NCBI RefSeq assembly: GCF_020404845.1 | Contig: NZ_JAIOJZ010000001.1 | Location: 372,001-436,000 of the forward strand | Source: Streptomyces hyderabadensis | GTDB taxonomy: Bacteria > Actinomycetota > Actinomycetes > Streptomycetales > Streptomycetaceae | Length of the DNA: 64,000 nt | Reading direction: 5' to 3' | Translations under genes and position numbers: made by a program | Part shown: one piece after another, positions 1 to 9,468 of the stretch | Layout: every line of letters starts with the position of its first letter | Numbering within the stretch: position 1 is the stretch's first letter | Notes under the pieces: generated by a model | The model's database searches: none | What the model was told of the DNA's origin: nothing | The model's input: only the letters and a program-made list of their open reading frames with translations

Positions 1-1378
1 AGCCGTAGGAGACGTGCACGTCGCCGGTGAGGACCATGAGGTTCTCGATCCCGGCGGCCTGCGCGCCGGCCAGGACCCGCTCGCGGGAGGCCGGGTAGCC
101 GTCCCAGGAGTCCATGGACACCTTGGACGGCGTACTCGTGGAGTTGTACCGCTGGGAGAAGGTGACCTGCTGGGGCACCACGTTCCACAGGGCGTTCGAC
201 CGGTGCCAGCCGTTGATCAGCCAGCGCTCCTGGGCGTCGCCGGTGAGCGTGCGGCTCGGGTCCTCGGACTCGGGCCCGGGGAACTGCCAGCCGTCGCCGT
301 ACGCCTGGTTGGAGCGGTACTGCCGGGTGTCGAGGACGTCGAACTGGGCGAGCCGCCCCCAGTGCAGCCGGCGGTAGAGCTTGAGGTCCGGGCCGTCGGG
401 CAACTGCGGGCGCCGCAGCGGCATGTTCTCCCAGTAGGCGCGGTAGGCGGCGGCCCGGCGGATGAGGAACTCCTCCGGCGGGACGCTGTTCTCCGGCGTC
501 TCGTCGGCGTAGTTGTTCTCGGTCTCGTGGTCGTCCCAGGTGACGACGAAGGGGTGCGCGGCGTGCGCGGCCCGCAGGTCGGGGTCCGACTTGTAGAGGG
601 CGTACCGCAGGCGGTAGTCCTCCAGCGTCACCGTCTCGTGGTTGAAGTGGGCGGGCAGGGTGCCCGCGGGGTAGGCGCGGGAGCCGCCGGTGGCGTTGAC
701 GGCGTACTCGTAGAGGTAGTCGCCGAGGTGGAAGACGACGTCCACGTCCTCCTGGGCCAGGTGCTTGTAGGCGGTGTAGTACCCCTGGTCGTACTTCTGG
801 CAGGAGACGAGGCCGAAGGTGAGGCCGGAGACCCGGCTGTGCTGCGCGGGGGCGGTGCGGGTGCGGCCGGCCGGGCTGACGTAACGGCCGGCGCGGAAGC
901 GGTAGTAGTAGACGTGGCCGGGTGCCAGGTGGTCGACCTCGACGTGCACGGTGTGGTGGAACTCGGGGTGGGCGGTGGCCCGGCCTCTTCTGACGACGCG
1001 TCGGAACCGTTCGTCCAGGGCCAGTTCCCAGCTCACCTCGACGCGTTTGGCGGGCAGCCCGCTGTCGGCCTGGTACGGGACCGGGGCCAGGCGCGTCCAC
1101 AGCAGCACGGAGCCGGGCTGCGGGTCGCCCGAGGCGACGCCGAGCGTGAACGGGTCGGCGGAGAGCTGGGCCGGGTCCAGCTCGGCGGCGCTCGCGGTGC
1201 CGGCGGCCGGCAGGTTCACGGAGAAGGCGAGCGCGGCGGCGGCGCCGGTGACGGTCAGGAAGCGGCGGCGCCCCAGGCTGCGGGCGGCGGCGCGGAGTTC
1301 GGGCGCGTGCGAGGACTGCGACTGGGCCGGGACCGGGCTCGGGACCGGGGCCGGGGCCTGGTGGTTCGCGGGTGTCAT
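1..1378 (-). CDS. phoD: Alkaline phosphatase D (PhoD family), Tat-exported, 3' end cut by window
   Basis: Secreted phosphomonoesterase/phosphodiesterase of the PhoD metallophosphatase family, which frees phosphate outside the cell. About 459 residues are present; the C-terminus lies beyond the left edge. A twin-arginine signal is visible at residues 36-42 (GRRRFLT) followed by a hydrophobic stretch and an AxA-like site near residue 62. The N-terminal Fe/Ca-type PhoD beta domain (GVASGDPQPGSVLLWTR) and catalytic motifs LVSCQ, HLGDYLYEY and WDDHETENNYADE follow. A second PhoD-like gene at 57064 lacks a signal peptide. Genes of this family are usually under PhoR-PhoP control; the short gap to the divergent SDR gene holds no convincing PHO box. 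Confidence 0.93.
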   Translation of the reverse strand, partial: MTPANHQAPAPVPSPVPAQSQSSHAPELRAAARSLGRRRFLTVTGAAAALAFSVNLPAAGTASAAELDPAQLSADPFTLGVASGDPQPGSVLLWTRLAPVPYQADSGLPAKRVEVSWELALDERFRRVVRRGRATAHPEFHHTVHVEVDHLAPGHVYYYRFRAGRYVSPAGRTRTAPAQHSRVSGLTFGLVSCQKYDQGYYTAYKHLAQEDVDVVFHLGDYLYEYAVNATGGSRAYPAGTLPAHFNHETVTLEDYRLRYALYKSDPDLRAAHAAHPFVVTWDDHETENNYADETPENSVPPEEFLIRRAAAYRAYWENMPLRRPQLPDGPDLKLYRRLHWGRLAQFDVLDTRQYRSNQAYGDGWQFPGPESEDPSRTLTGDAQERWLINGWHRSNALWNVVPQQVTFSQRYNSTSTPSKVSMDSWDGYPASRERVLAGAQAAGIENLMVLTGDVHVSYG

Positions 1379-1510
1379 CCGTTCCTCCCCTTGCGGTGGT
1401 TGCAAGGGGGATTCGAAGGGCCGGGAACGACCCGGGCTTGGCGCGGACATGGCGATCGCATGTCGGACGGATGAGTTCCGCATGTTCCGCGACCCGTACG
1501 CTGCGGACTC

Positions 1511-2302
1511 ATGAACACCGCGAGAACCACCGACGAGGAACCCGCCGGCGCACGGAAGGTCGCCGTCGTCACGGGCGCCGGATCCGGCATCGGCCGGGCG
1601 GTAGCCGTCGAACTGCTCACCGCCGGCTGGTCGGTGGCCCTGGCCGGCCGCCGGCCGGAGCCCCTGGCACAGACGGCCGCGGCGGCACCGTCCGGAGGCG
1701 GCACGGCGCTCACCGTCCGCGCCGACGTGTCGCGCCCCGAGGACGTGGCGGCCCTGTTCGGCGCCGTGCGCGACCGGTTCGGACGACTGGACCTGCTGTT
1801 CAACAACGCGGGGACGTTCGGCCCCGGCGGCGTGCCGGTCGAGGAACTGCCCTACGAGGCCTGGCGGCACGTGGTGGACACCAACCTCAACGGGGCGTTC
1901 CTGTGCGCGCAGGCGGCGTACCGGCAGATGAAGGAGCAGGACCCGCAGGGCGGGCGGATCATCAACAACGGATCGATCTCGGCGCACACGCCGCGCCCGC
2001 ACTCGGTGGCGTACACGGCGACCAAGCACGCGCTGACGGGCCTGACCAAGTCGCTCTCGCTGGACGGCCGTCCCTACGGCATCGCGGTCGGCCAGATCGA
2101 CATCGGCAACGCGGCGACCGAGATGACGGCCGGCATGCAGACCGGCGCGCTCCAGGCCAACGGGGAGACGGCACCCGAGCCGGTGATGGACGTCGCCGAC
2201 GTGGCGCGCACGGTGCGGCACATGGCGGAACTGCCCCTGGAGGCCAACGTGCAGTTCGCGACCGTCATGGCGACGGCGATGCCGTACGTGGGGCGCGGCT
2301 GA
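1511..2302 (+). CDS. SDR family oxidoreductase
   Basis: Classical short-chain dehydrogenase/reductase of 263 residues, cytoplasmic, predicted to use NAD(P) to oxidise or reduce an alcohol/ketone. The cofactor motif TGAGSGIG lies at residues 21-28, NNAG at 98-101, the catalytic serine in NGSIS near 155-157, and YTATK at 168-172 gives Tyr168 and Lys172. The ATG at 1511 follows the divergent phoD start by about 130 bases. The gene is monocistronic and ends before a strong hairpin at 2501-2553. The substrate cannot be told from sequence. Confidence 0.9.
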   Translation: MNTARTTDEEPAGARKVAVVTGAGSGIGRAVAVELLTAGWSVALAGRRPEPLAQTAAAAPSGGGTALTVRADVSRPEDVAALFGAVRDRFGRLDLLFNNAGTFGPGGVPVEELPYEAWRHVVDTNLNGAFLCAQAAYRQMKEQDPQGGRIINNGSISAHTPRPHSVAYTATKHALTGLTKSLSLDGRPYGIAVGQIDIGNAATEMTAGMQTGALQANGETAPEPVMDVADVARTVRHMAELPLEANVQFATVMATAMPYVGRG

Positions 2303-2500
2303 GCTGATTCACACAATCGGAATTTCAAGGTCCGCAGTATTGCGGCTGGTGAAGGACGTATGCTCAAATCTCCTTCACCAGAACTTCACACTCGAAGCGT
2401 TGGCCTTCCACAAGGCACCCCACGAGGCGCCCCGCAGGCACCCACGAGGCGCCTCTGCAAGGCACTCCACGACGCTCCAAGGGCCATCCCGAGGGGGGAG

Positions 2501-2553
2501 GCGGCAGCCGTTCCGCCGCACCGGCGCACGCCGGTGGACGGAACGGCTGCCGC
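2501..2553. terminator. Bidirectional hairpin terminator
   Basis: A 15-base perfect inverted repeat (arms 2501-2515 and 2539-2553) encloses a second 6-base stem (2521-2526 with 2529-2534). It sits between the 3' ends of the converging SDR gene and the NTF2-like gene, so it can end both transcripts. There is no clear T-tract, as is common in high-GC actinobacteria. Confidence 0.75.
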
Positions 2554-2565
2554 ACCGTTTCCCGG

Positions 2566-2892
2566 TTACGCCTGCCCGGTCTCGAAGCGGGCGATCCGGC
2601 CCTCCTCGTCCACGGTGAAGTCCCAGCGGGTGCGCATCTCGCCCCAGGTGTCGTTGCGGTAGCGGGCGATGAGGGCGCGCCCGCCGTTCGACTCGTTCTC
2701 GACCTCCATGTGGCCGTTGGAGGAGAAGATCTCCCGGTCGATCCACTGGTCGAGGTCCCGGTCGTCCCCGTCGTCGGCCATGGTGGCGTCCGGTGCGAGC
2801 AGCTCCTGGAAGGCCTCGCGGTCGTGGGCGTTGACGGCGGCGACGAAGGCGCGGACGGCCGGGTCGCTGAGTCGCGTGGTCTGAATCGTCAT
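2566..2892 (-). CDS. Nuclear transport factor 2-like (SnoaL-type) protein
   Basis: Small 108-residue protein with the cone-shaped NTF2/SnoaL fold pattern: an N-terminal helix with AFVAAVNAHDREAFQELLAPDA, an acidic DDGDDRDLDQW segment, and a C-terminal beta sheet with WDFTVDEEGRIARFETGQA. Members are small ligand-binding proteins, polyketide cyclases or isomerases; this one has no visible catalytic signature. The ATG at 2892 is chosen because the family normally starts just before this helix; the reading frame upstream is low-complexity. No operon partner. Confidence 0.78.
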   Translation of the reverse strand: MTIQTTRLSDPAVRAFVAAVNAHDREAFQELLAPDATMADDGDDRDLDQWIDREIFSSNGHMEVENESNGGRALIARYRNDTWGEMRTRWDFTVDEEGRIARFETGQA

Positions 2893-3119
2893 GGCCGCAG
2901 CGTCACACCGGCTCCGCACCCCCGCCACCGGAACCCCCCCCGCCCTGCCCCCACCCGCCACCACCACACCCGCTCCCCTGTACCCACCGGCCTGCACCCA
3001 CCGCACCCACTCCCCTGCACCCCACCGGCCACCACCCGAACGGCGCCCCGTGACGGGCCCGGAGGCCGTCGAGGGGCGACGGTGGACAGATGAGCCGCCC
3101 CTGTCCGCGAGGAGTCGAA

Positions 3120-3662
3120 GTGAAGTGCTGTGACCGGCGTGATGTGGGGCTGCTGCTGCTCCGCCTGGGTACCGGCGGCGTCCTGGCCGCGCACGGCGCG
3201 CAGAAACTGCTCGGCTGGTTCGGCGGCGGCGGCCTCGGGGAGACCGGCCGGGCGATGGAGGCCATGGGCTACGCACCCGGCCGGGCCAGCGCCACCGCGG
3301 CGGGCCTCGCCGAGGCGGGCGGCGGGACGCTGCTGGCGCTGGGCCTGGCCACCCCGGCCGCGGGCGCGGCGGCGGCCGGCGCGATGGCGGGCGCCGCGGC
3401 GGTGCACGCCCCGAACGGCTTCTTCGCCCAGGCCGGCGGCTACGAGTACGCGGCCTCCCTCGGCCTGACCGCCGCGGGCCTCGCCGTCTCGGGCCCCGGC
3501 CGCCTCTCCCTGGACCACGCCCTCGGCCACGCGGTCAACCGGAACTGGATGGTCCCCGCCGCCTTCGCGGTGACGGCGGCGGCCACGACGGTGGTCGTGG
3601 GTGCGCGGAACAGGCGGCTGCGCAGGGCGGCGGAGGGGCAGCAGGAGCCGCTGTTCGAGTGA
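3120..3662 (+). CDS. DoxX family membrane protein
   Basis: Integral membrane protein of 180 residues with about four hydrophobic segments. The family signature lies near the N-terminus (LLLLRLGTGGVLAAHG, then a GWFGGGG loop). DoxX proteins are small four-helix membrane proteins linked to thiol/redox homeostasis in mycobacteria, but their reaction is unsettled. GTG at 3120 is preferred over an in-frame ATG 30 bases upstream because GAGGAG (3109-3114) sits 5 bases before it. It is followed after 37 bases by a MazG-like gene. A second DoxX gene occurs at 59079. Confidence 0.85.
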   Translation: MKCCDRRDVGLLLLRLGTGGVLAAHGAQKLLGWFGGGGLGETGRAMEAMGYAPGRASATAAGLAEAGGGTLLALGLATPAAGAAAAGAMAGAAAVHAPNGFFAQAGGYEYAASLGLTAAGLAVSGPGRLSLDHALGHAVNRNWMVPAAFAVTAAATTVVVGARNRRLRRAAEGQQEPLFE

Positions 3663-3699
3663 CGGCCGCGGGGACCGGGACCATGGCACGCTGCTCCCC

Positions 3700-4038
3700 A
3701 TGAGCGACCACCCTGACGGCGCCCGAGCCGACCTCTGGAACACGATCGACGACCTGTGGAAGTGGCTGCAGGCGGACCAGCCCGTCGGCGGCCGGGAGGG
3801 CCTGCTGCTGCGCATGCTGAAGCTGTCCGAGGAGGTCGGCGAGGTCGCCGAGGCGGTGATCGGCGCGACCGGCCAGAACCCGCGCAAGGGCGTCACCCAC
3901 ACCTGGGACGACGTGGAGGCGGAGCTGTGCGACGTCGTGATCACGGCGATGGTGGCGCTGCGGACCCTGACACCCGAGGCCCGGGAGGTGTTCGCCCGGC
4001 ACCTGACGCGGGTGGCGGGACGGTCGCTGGGCACATGA
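3700..4038 (+). CDS. MazG-like nucleotide pyrophosphohydrolase family protein
   Basis: Protein of 112 residues from the MazG-like/all-alpha NTP pyrophosphatase superfamily, which hydrolyses (d)NTPs to monophosphates, often as house-cleaning. The signature is LKLSEEVGEVAEAVIG followed by a second acidic helix (WDDVEAELCDVVITAMVAL), giving the EExxE and ExxD magnesium ligands typical of the fold. It is single-domain, half the size of E. coli MazG. It lies directly after a DoxX gene on the same strand, with no shared function evident. Confidence 0.85.
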   Translation: MSDHPDGARADLWNTIDDLWKWLQADQPVGGREGLLLRMLKLSEEVGEVAEAVIGATGQNPRKGVTHTWDDVEAELCDVVITAMVALRTLTPEAREVFARHLTRVAGRSLGT

Positions 4039-4099
4039 GCGCGCGCGGAGGCCCGCACCCGTGGGAGTCGGTCACGAGTGCGGGCCGGTCGGGGCCGGG

Positions 4100-5158
<1,059 letters not shown>

Positions 5159-5171
5159 TCAAGCGTCAACA

Positions 5172-5198
5172 GTTTCGGTAATTATTTCGAAACCTTCG
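5172..5198. promoter_or_regulatory. Xylanase-type palindromic operator, proximal to xlnB
   Basis: An inverted repeat GTTTCG (5172-5177) ... CGAAAC (5188-5193) overlaps the element CGAAACCTTCG (5188-5198), 71-97 bases upstream of the xlnB start. It matches the CGAAA-N-TTTCG type motif known upstream of Streptomyces xylanase genes, thought to bind a repressor released by xylo-oligosaccharides. The motif is seen; the regulator is not in this window. Confidence 0.65.
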
Positions 5199-5316
5199 TG
5201 ACACGAGATCGAGCCATGAGAGGCACGAAACCGCAGACCACTCCCCTTGACTCCAAATCCGGCGCACATCCCCCACAGCCACCCCACCAGGCCGAACAGA
5301 AAGCCGGACGGGTAGA

Positions 5317-5331
5317 TTCGAAACTTTCGAA
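5317..5331. promoter_or_regulatory. Perfect xylanase-type operator TTCGAAACTTTCGAA
   Basis: Near-perfect 15-base palindrome containing CGAAACTTTCG (5319-5329), the form described for streptomycete xylanase promoters. It lies 216 bases upstream of xlnB and 86 bases upstream of the divergent LLM oxidoreductase gene, so it could act on either. Confidence 0.65.
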
Positions 5332-5417
5332 GCGCCCTGCGCCCTGGACAGTCGCTCCCCGACCTCACATCCTCGGTGGAGGCAGAGCACCGTTCCCCAC
5401 AACGGAGGTTGGCGCTC

Positions 5418-6467
5418 GTGAAGTTCAGCTACGCGATGCTCCCGGACTACCCGCTGGCCGAGTCCCTGGAGTCGATCCGGCTCGCCGACGAACTCGGGTT
5501 CCACGCCTGTTACGCCGCCGACGAGACCTGGCACAAGGACCTGTGGCTCCTCTTCGCCGCGGCGGCCGGCCGCACCGACCGCATCCGCCTGGGCCCCAGC
5601 GTCTCCCCGGTGACGCTGCGCGAGCCGACCCTGATCGCCCAGGCCCTCGCCACGCTCGACGAACTCTCCGGCGGCCGCGCCGAAGGCGTCCTGTCCAGCG
5701 GCAACTTCGGCCTGCTGGCCCAGTACCGCATCGACTGGGCCCGCACCAGGCCGCTGTCCCGGGTCAAGGAGGCCCTGCACGTGATGCGCACGTTCCTGGA
5801 CGAGGGCGCGATCACGCACGAGGGCGAGTTCTTCTCCTACGACGGCCTGTTCACCTTCGCCCGCCCGGTCCAGGACCGCCTGCCGCTGAAGCTCGGCGCG
5901 ATGCGCGGGCCCAAGTCCTTCGAGGCGGCCGGGGAGTTGTCGGACGGCTGCCACCACGCCCTGAGCTACACCCGCGAGGCCTACGACTACGCGGTGCGGC
6001 ACATCAGGGCGGGCGCGGAGCGGGCCGGCAAGGACTGGCGCTCGCTGGACATCGGCGCCTGGGTGGTCTTCGCCACCGGCCCCGACTCGGCGGTCGCCAA
6101 GGAGGCGGCACGCAGCATGGTCGGCATCTACGCCTCCTCCATGCCCGAGGAACAACTGCGCCGCAACGGCGTCGACCCGGCGGAACTGAAGCCGGTCGTC
6201 GACGCGATCGCCGCCGGCGACCTGGCCCGCGGCATCGAACTCACCACCCCGGAGATCGCCGACCGCCTCTCGGTCGCGGGCACGCCCGAGGAGTGCCGGG
6301 AGAAGATCGCCCGGGACATCGCCCCCAGCGGCGTCAACCACATGATCTGCGCCATCACCGACCGCGCTCTGGTACGGGCGTTCACTGGACGGGACCTCAC
6401 GGAGGCGGCGGACGTGAACACCCAGCTGCGGCTGATCGCGGAGCGGGTGATGCCGAGGGTCGGGTGA
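5418..6467 (+). CDS. LLM class flavin/F420-dependent oxidoreductase
   Basis: Luciferase-like monooxygenase superfamily protein of 349 residues with a TIM-barrel pattern, expected to use F420 or FMN. Visible family features: N-terminal FSYAMLPDYPLAESLESIRLADELGF, the RIRLGPSVSPVTLREPTLIAQALATLDELSGGR block typical of F420-dependent members, and C-terminal SVAGTPEECREKI. GTG at 5418 is selected because GGAGG (5404-5408) lies 9 bases upstream; an in-frame GTG at 5376 lacks a ribosome site. It is divergent from xlnB and shares the intergenic region with CGAAACTTTCG motifs. Substrate unknown. Confidence 0.88.
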   Translation: MKFSYAMLPDYPLAESLESIRLADELGFHACYAADETWHKDLWLLFAAAAGRTDRIRLGPSVSPVTLREPTLIAQALATLDELSGGRAEGVLSSGNFGLLAQYRIDWARTRPLSRVKEALHVMRTFLDEGAITHEGEFFSYDGLFTFARPVQDRLPLKLGAMRGPKSFEAAGELSDGCHHALSYTREAYDYAVRHIRAGAERAGKDWRSLDIGAWVVFATGPDSAVAKEAARSMVGIYASSMPEEQLRRNGVDPAELKPVVDAIAAGDLARGIELTTPEIADRLSVAGTPEECREKIARDIAPSGVNHMICAITDRALVRAFTGRDLTEAADVNTQLRLIAERVMPRVG

Positions 6468-6553
6468 GGGCGTGGCCGGGTGGCGCGAGGCAGGCCACGA
6501 GCCTCGGGAAAAGGGGCTGAGGCCCGGCGCCCGGCCATGCTTCGATGGGCGCC

Positions 6554-7195
6554 ATGCTGTCCTCCGACCGCTTGCTCGCCTTCGCGGCGATGTCGTTCCT
6601 GCTGATCGTGGTCCCCGGGCCCAGCGTGCTGTTCGTGATCGGGCGGGCGCTGGCCCAGGGACGCCGGGCGGCTCTGACCACGGTCGTGGGGAACACGGTG
6701 GGCGCCTATGTGCTGGTCGTGGCCGTGGCGCTCGGTGTCGGGTCGGTCGTGGAACGCTCGGTGCTCGTCTTCACGGCGCTGAAGCTCGTCGGCGCGGCCT
6801 ACTTGGTGTACCTGGGCGTACGGGCCTGGCGGAAGCGGGGTTCGTTGCAGGCAGCGGTCGGCGCGGACGGGAGCGCGCACCGCGGCGGGCTGCGCACCCT
6901 GTGGGAGGGGTTCGCGGTCGGGGTGGCGAACCCCAAGACGATGGTGTTCTTCGCCGCCGTGCTCCCCCAGTTCGTGGACCGCGCCCAGGGACACGTGGTG
7001 GTCCAGATGCTGGTGCTGGGCCTGGTCTTCAATCTCATCGCGGTGGCCTGCGACAGCGTGTGGGGGCTGGCCGCGGCGACCGGCCGCGACTGGTTCGCCC
7101 GCTCACCCCGGCGGCTCTCCCTGGTCGGCGGAATCGGCGGCCTCACGATGATCGGCCTCGGTGTCACCGTCGCGGCGACGGGGCGCAAGGACTGA
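6554..7195 (+). CDS. LysE family translocator
   Basis: Inner-membrane exporter of the LysE/RhtB family, 213 residues with about six hydrophobic segments; relatives export amino acids. The N-terminal signature MSFLLIVVPGPSVLFVIGRAL and the GFAVGVANPKTMVFFAAVLPQFVD block near the middle are diagnostic. ATG at 6554 is preferred since the family starts just before the first helix; an in-frame ATG lies at 6545. No strong ribosome site is seen for either. It converges on rnpB, whose 3' end is about 85 bases downstream. Confidence 0.88.
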   Translation: MLSSDRLLAFAAMSFLLIVVPGPSVLFVIGRALAQGRRAALTTVVGNTVGAYVLVVAVALGVGSVVERSVLVFTALKLVGAAYLVYLGVRAWRKRGSLQAAVGADGSAHRGGLRTLWEGFAVGVANPKTMVFFAAVLPQFVDRAQGHVVVQMLVLGLVFNLIAVACDSVWGLAAATGRDWFARSPRRLSLVGGIGGLTMIGLGVTVAATGRKD

Positions 7196-7278
7196 CGCGG
7201 ACCCACGAGGACTCACGACGACTGACCCGGCCCGGCTCACACGAAACCAGGTCGCCCCCTCGGGGGCAGAGGCGGCAG

Positions 7279-7690
7279 ACGAGTCGGGCTGTACGCCGGG
7301 TTCTGTTCCGACGGGGCCTCGCGGTCCCGTCGGCGACGGCCATCCATCTAGGGCCGGCGTTGCCACCGGCCTCCAGCGGTCTACCCGCGGACTCGGGCGG
7401 GCAGCCCTCGGTCGTCCGCGCAGGGCCGCCCCTTCTTGCGAGGAGGCGTCCCCTCTTGACCTTGCTCCGGGTGGGGTTTACCTAGCTGCCCAGGTCGCCC
7501 TGGGCACTGGTGGTCTCTTACACCACCGTTTCACCCTTACCGGGGGCCGAAGCCTCCGGCGGTCTGCTTTCTGTGGCACTGTCCCGCGGGTCACCCCGGG
7601 TGGCCGTTAGCCATCACCCTGCCCTGTGGAGCCCGGACGTTCCTCGGGAAGTCCCGTGAGGGACTCCACGCGGCCGCCCGCCCGGCTCGT
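7279..7690 (-). ncRNA. rnpB: RNase P RNA (type A)
   Basis: Catalytic RNA of ribonuclease P, which matures tRNA 5' ends. About 410 nt on the minus strand. The conserved 5' core GAGGAACGTCCGGGCTCC, the ACAGGGCAGGGTGATGGCTAACGG region and the 3' core ACAGAAAGCAGACCGCC are all readable. A P1 helix forms between about 7681-7690 and 7279-7288 with one mismatch. A -10-like TACCAT is at 7705-7710. The exact ends are estimates. The 5' part lies inside the 3' end of the EamA gene. Confidence 0.96.
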
Positions 7691-8587
7691 CTGCCGTGTC
7701 GACCATGGTACCCGGCGGACCTCCCGCCCCGGACCGGCGGCGGACGTCGCGAGGACCGAGCCGGCCAGGATCAGGGTGAAGGCGGCGCCGATGCCGAGGG
7801 TGAGGTCCTCGCCCAGGAGGAGGGCACCCGCGGCGACGGCGACCGCCGGGTTGACGTAGGTGATGACGCCGGCGCGGACCGGACCGACCTCCTTGATCAG
7901 CTCCAGGAAGGCCACGAAGGCGATCGCCGTGCAGACGACGCCGAGACCGGCCAGGGCGGCCAGGGCCTCGCCGGAGGGGAGGGTGGCGGGCCGGGTCAGG
8001 AAGGCGGCGGGGGCGTAGACGACGGCGGCCAGGGTGAGGCACGGGGTGATGAGCTGGAGGGTGGGGACGTCCTTGAGGTGGCGGGCGGCGATCAGCGGGG
8101 CCGTGGCGTAGCCGACGGCCGTCACCAGCACCTCGGCCAGCGAACGGGCGTCGCCGCCGGTGAGGTGCGGCACGGTGAGGACGGCGACGCCCCCGAGGCC
8201 GAGGCCGAGGCCGGTGACGCGGCGGGCGCCGACTCGTTCCCCGGCGCCGAAGAAGCGGGCCAGGAGCACGCCGACGATCGGCACGCCCGCGATCAGCAGC
8301 CCGGCGGTGGAGCTGGACAGGTGCCGCTCGGCGTCCGTCAGGGTCCACCAGGGGCCGATGATCTCGATGACGGCGAAGGCCAGCATCGGCTTCCAGTGGC
8401 GCCGTACGGTGCCGAAGAGGTTTCCCTTGCGCAGGGCGAAGGGGAGCAGGAGTGCCGCGCCGAGCGCGCAGCGCGCGAACACCACTGCGGACGGGGACAC
8501 CTCGTCCACCGCCACCTTGATCATCAAGTAGGGGACGCCCCAGACCACTCCCATCAGGGAGAACAGGAACCAGCCGCGTGCAGTCAT
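7607..8587 (-). CDS. EamA/DMT family transporter overlapping rnpB
   Basis: Drug/metabolite transporter superfamily protein of 326 residues with two EamA repeats and about ten transmembrane helices; family members export amino acids or metabolites. The N-terminus carries FSLMGVVWGVPYLMIKVAVDEVSP typical of the family, and the second repeat ends near LATSAAGPG. The last 40 or so residues are hydrophilic and are encoded across the rnpB promoter and the first 84 bases of rnpB; the stop TAA is the TAA of the conserved GGCTAACGG of RNase P RNA. It follows an AraC gene by 19 bases, probably co-transcribed. Confidence 0.88.
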   Translation of the reverse strand: MTARGWFLFSLMGVVWGVPYLMIKVAVDEVSPSAVVFARCALGAALLLPFALRKGNLFGTVRRHWKPMLAFAVIEIIGPWWTLTDAERHLSSSTAGLLIAGVPIVGVLLARFFGAGERVGARRVTGLGLGLGGVAVLTVPHLTGGDARSLAEVLVTAVGYATAPLIAARHLKDVPTLQLITPCLTLAAVVYAPAAFLTRPATLPSGEALAALAGLGVVCTAIAFVAFLELIKEVGPVRAGVITYVNPAVAVAAGALLLGEDLTLGIGAAFTLILAGSVLATSAAGPGREVRRVPWSTRQTSRAGGRVESLTGLPEERPGSTGQGDG

Positions 8588-8606
8588 GCGGGGAGTCTCG
8601 GCCGCC

Positions 8607-9440
8607 TCACCCCGCGCGGTCTTGAACGCTGTTGCGGTACGCCGCCGGGGTCACGCCGAGGACCCGGCGGAACCAGCGGGTCAGGTGCGCCTGGTCGGCG
8701 AAGCCCACCAGCGCCGCCGCCTCAGCCGGGCGCAGGCCCGCGTCCAGGAGCCCGCGCGCCCTGGCCACCCGGTGCTGGGCGAGCCAGGCGTACGGCGGCA
8801 TCCCCGTCGCCGTACGGAAGGCGCGCAGGAGTTGGTAGCGGGACAGGCCGAAGTCGGTGGCGAGGGCCGCCAGGGACGGCGGGGCGAGGAGTTCGTCGGC
8901 GAGGCGGTCGCGTACGAGGCGGGCGACGCGGTCGGCGCCGGGGACCGTGTCGTCGCCCGCGCGGGCGGTGGAGTGGCGGCGGGCGAGCGCCGTGAGCAGC
9001 CAGGGCAGGCGGGATTCCGCCTCCAGCGGGTCGGGGCAGCGGGCCAGGTCGGTGTGCGCGGCGCGCAGGGCGGCGGCGAGTTCCGGGTCGTCGAGGACGG
9101 GTTCGCGGAAGTGCGGGAGGGCGGCGGTGCGGGTGCCGTCGGTGAGGAGGCCCGGGGCCGCGTACAGGGCGCGGTACGAGTAGCCCTCGGGGGCGGCGGG
9201 GCCGCCGGTGTGCACCTCGCCCGGTTCCAGGACGACGATGGAGCCCGGCCCGGAGTGGATGTGCCCGCCCCGGTAGGCGATGACCTCCAGGCCGCCGACA
9301 GTGACGCCGACCGTGTATTCGTCGTGGGCGTGCGGGGCGTAGACGTGCCGGTCGAAGCGGGCCGTGAGGAGGTCGAGGGGCGGGCCGGCCGTCCCCAGCC
9401 GTGCCCTGGTCCAGCGTGCTTGCTCGCCTCGTGCGTCCAT
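8607..9440 (-). CDS. AraC family transcriptional regulator
   Basis: DNA-binding regulator of 277 residues. The N-terminal half is a cupin ligand-binding domain (FDRHVYAPHAHDEYTVGVTVGG, then PGEVHTG), and the C-terminal about 95 residues contain two helix-turn-helix motifs (LAALATDFGLSRYQLLRAFR and AAALVGFADQAHLTRWFRR) ending in the usual GVTPAAYR. Its stop is 19 bases before the EamA transporter start on the same strand, so it probably controls that exporter. AraC/EamA pairs of this type are common in actinobacteria. Confidence 0.9.
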   Translation of the reverse strand: MDARGEQARWTRARLGTAGPPLDLLTARFDRHVYAPHAHDEYTVGVTVGGLEVIAYRGGHIHSGPGSIVVLEPGEVHTGGPAAPEGYSYRALYAAPGLLTDGTRTAALPHFREPVLDDPELAAALRAAHTDLARCPDPLEAESRLPWLLTALARRHSTARAGDDTVPGADRVARLVRDRLADELLAPPSLAALATDFGLSRYQLLRAFRTATGMPPYAWLAQHRVARARGLLDAGLRPAEAAALVGFADQAHLTRWFRRVLGVTPAAYRNSVQDRAG

Positions 9441-9468
9441 CGCCGACCACCCCCCTGCCCCTACGGGA

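Noticed and set aside
14-1474. Long open frame on the plus strand opposite phoD
   Set aside because: High-GC shadow frame; the protein is low-complexity V/G/R-rich while the minus strand encodes an intact PhoD.
1470-1516. PHO boxes upstream of phoD (GTTCATGAGTC-like and ACTCATCCGTC-like on the minus strand)
   Set aside because: Only partial matches to the 11-bp consensus and not in a proper tandem phase; too weak to list.
2893-3119. Upstream extension of the NTF2-like gene
   Set aside because: Frame is open but encodes Gly/Arg-rich low-complexity sequence outside the family.
7161-7610. Plus-strand frame opposite rnpB
   Set aside because: Covers a well-conserved structural RNA; no family similarity.
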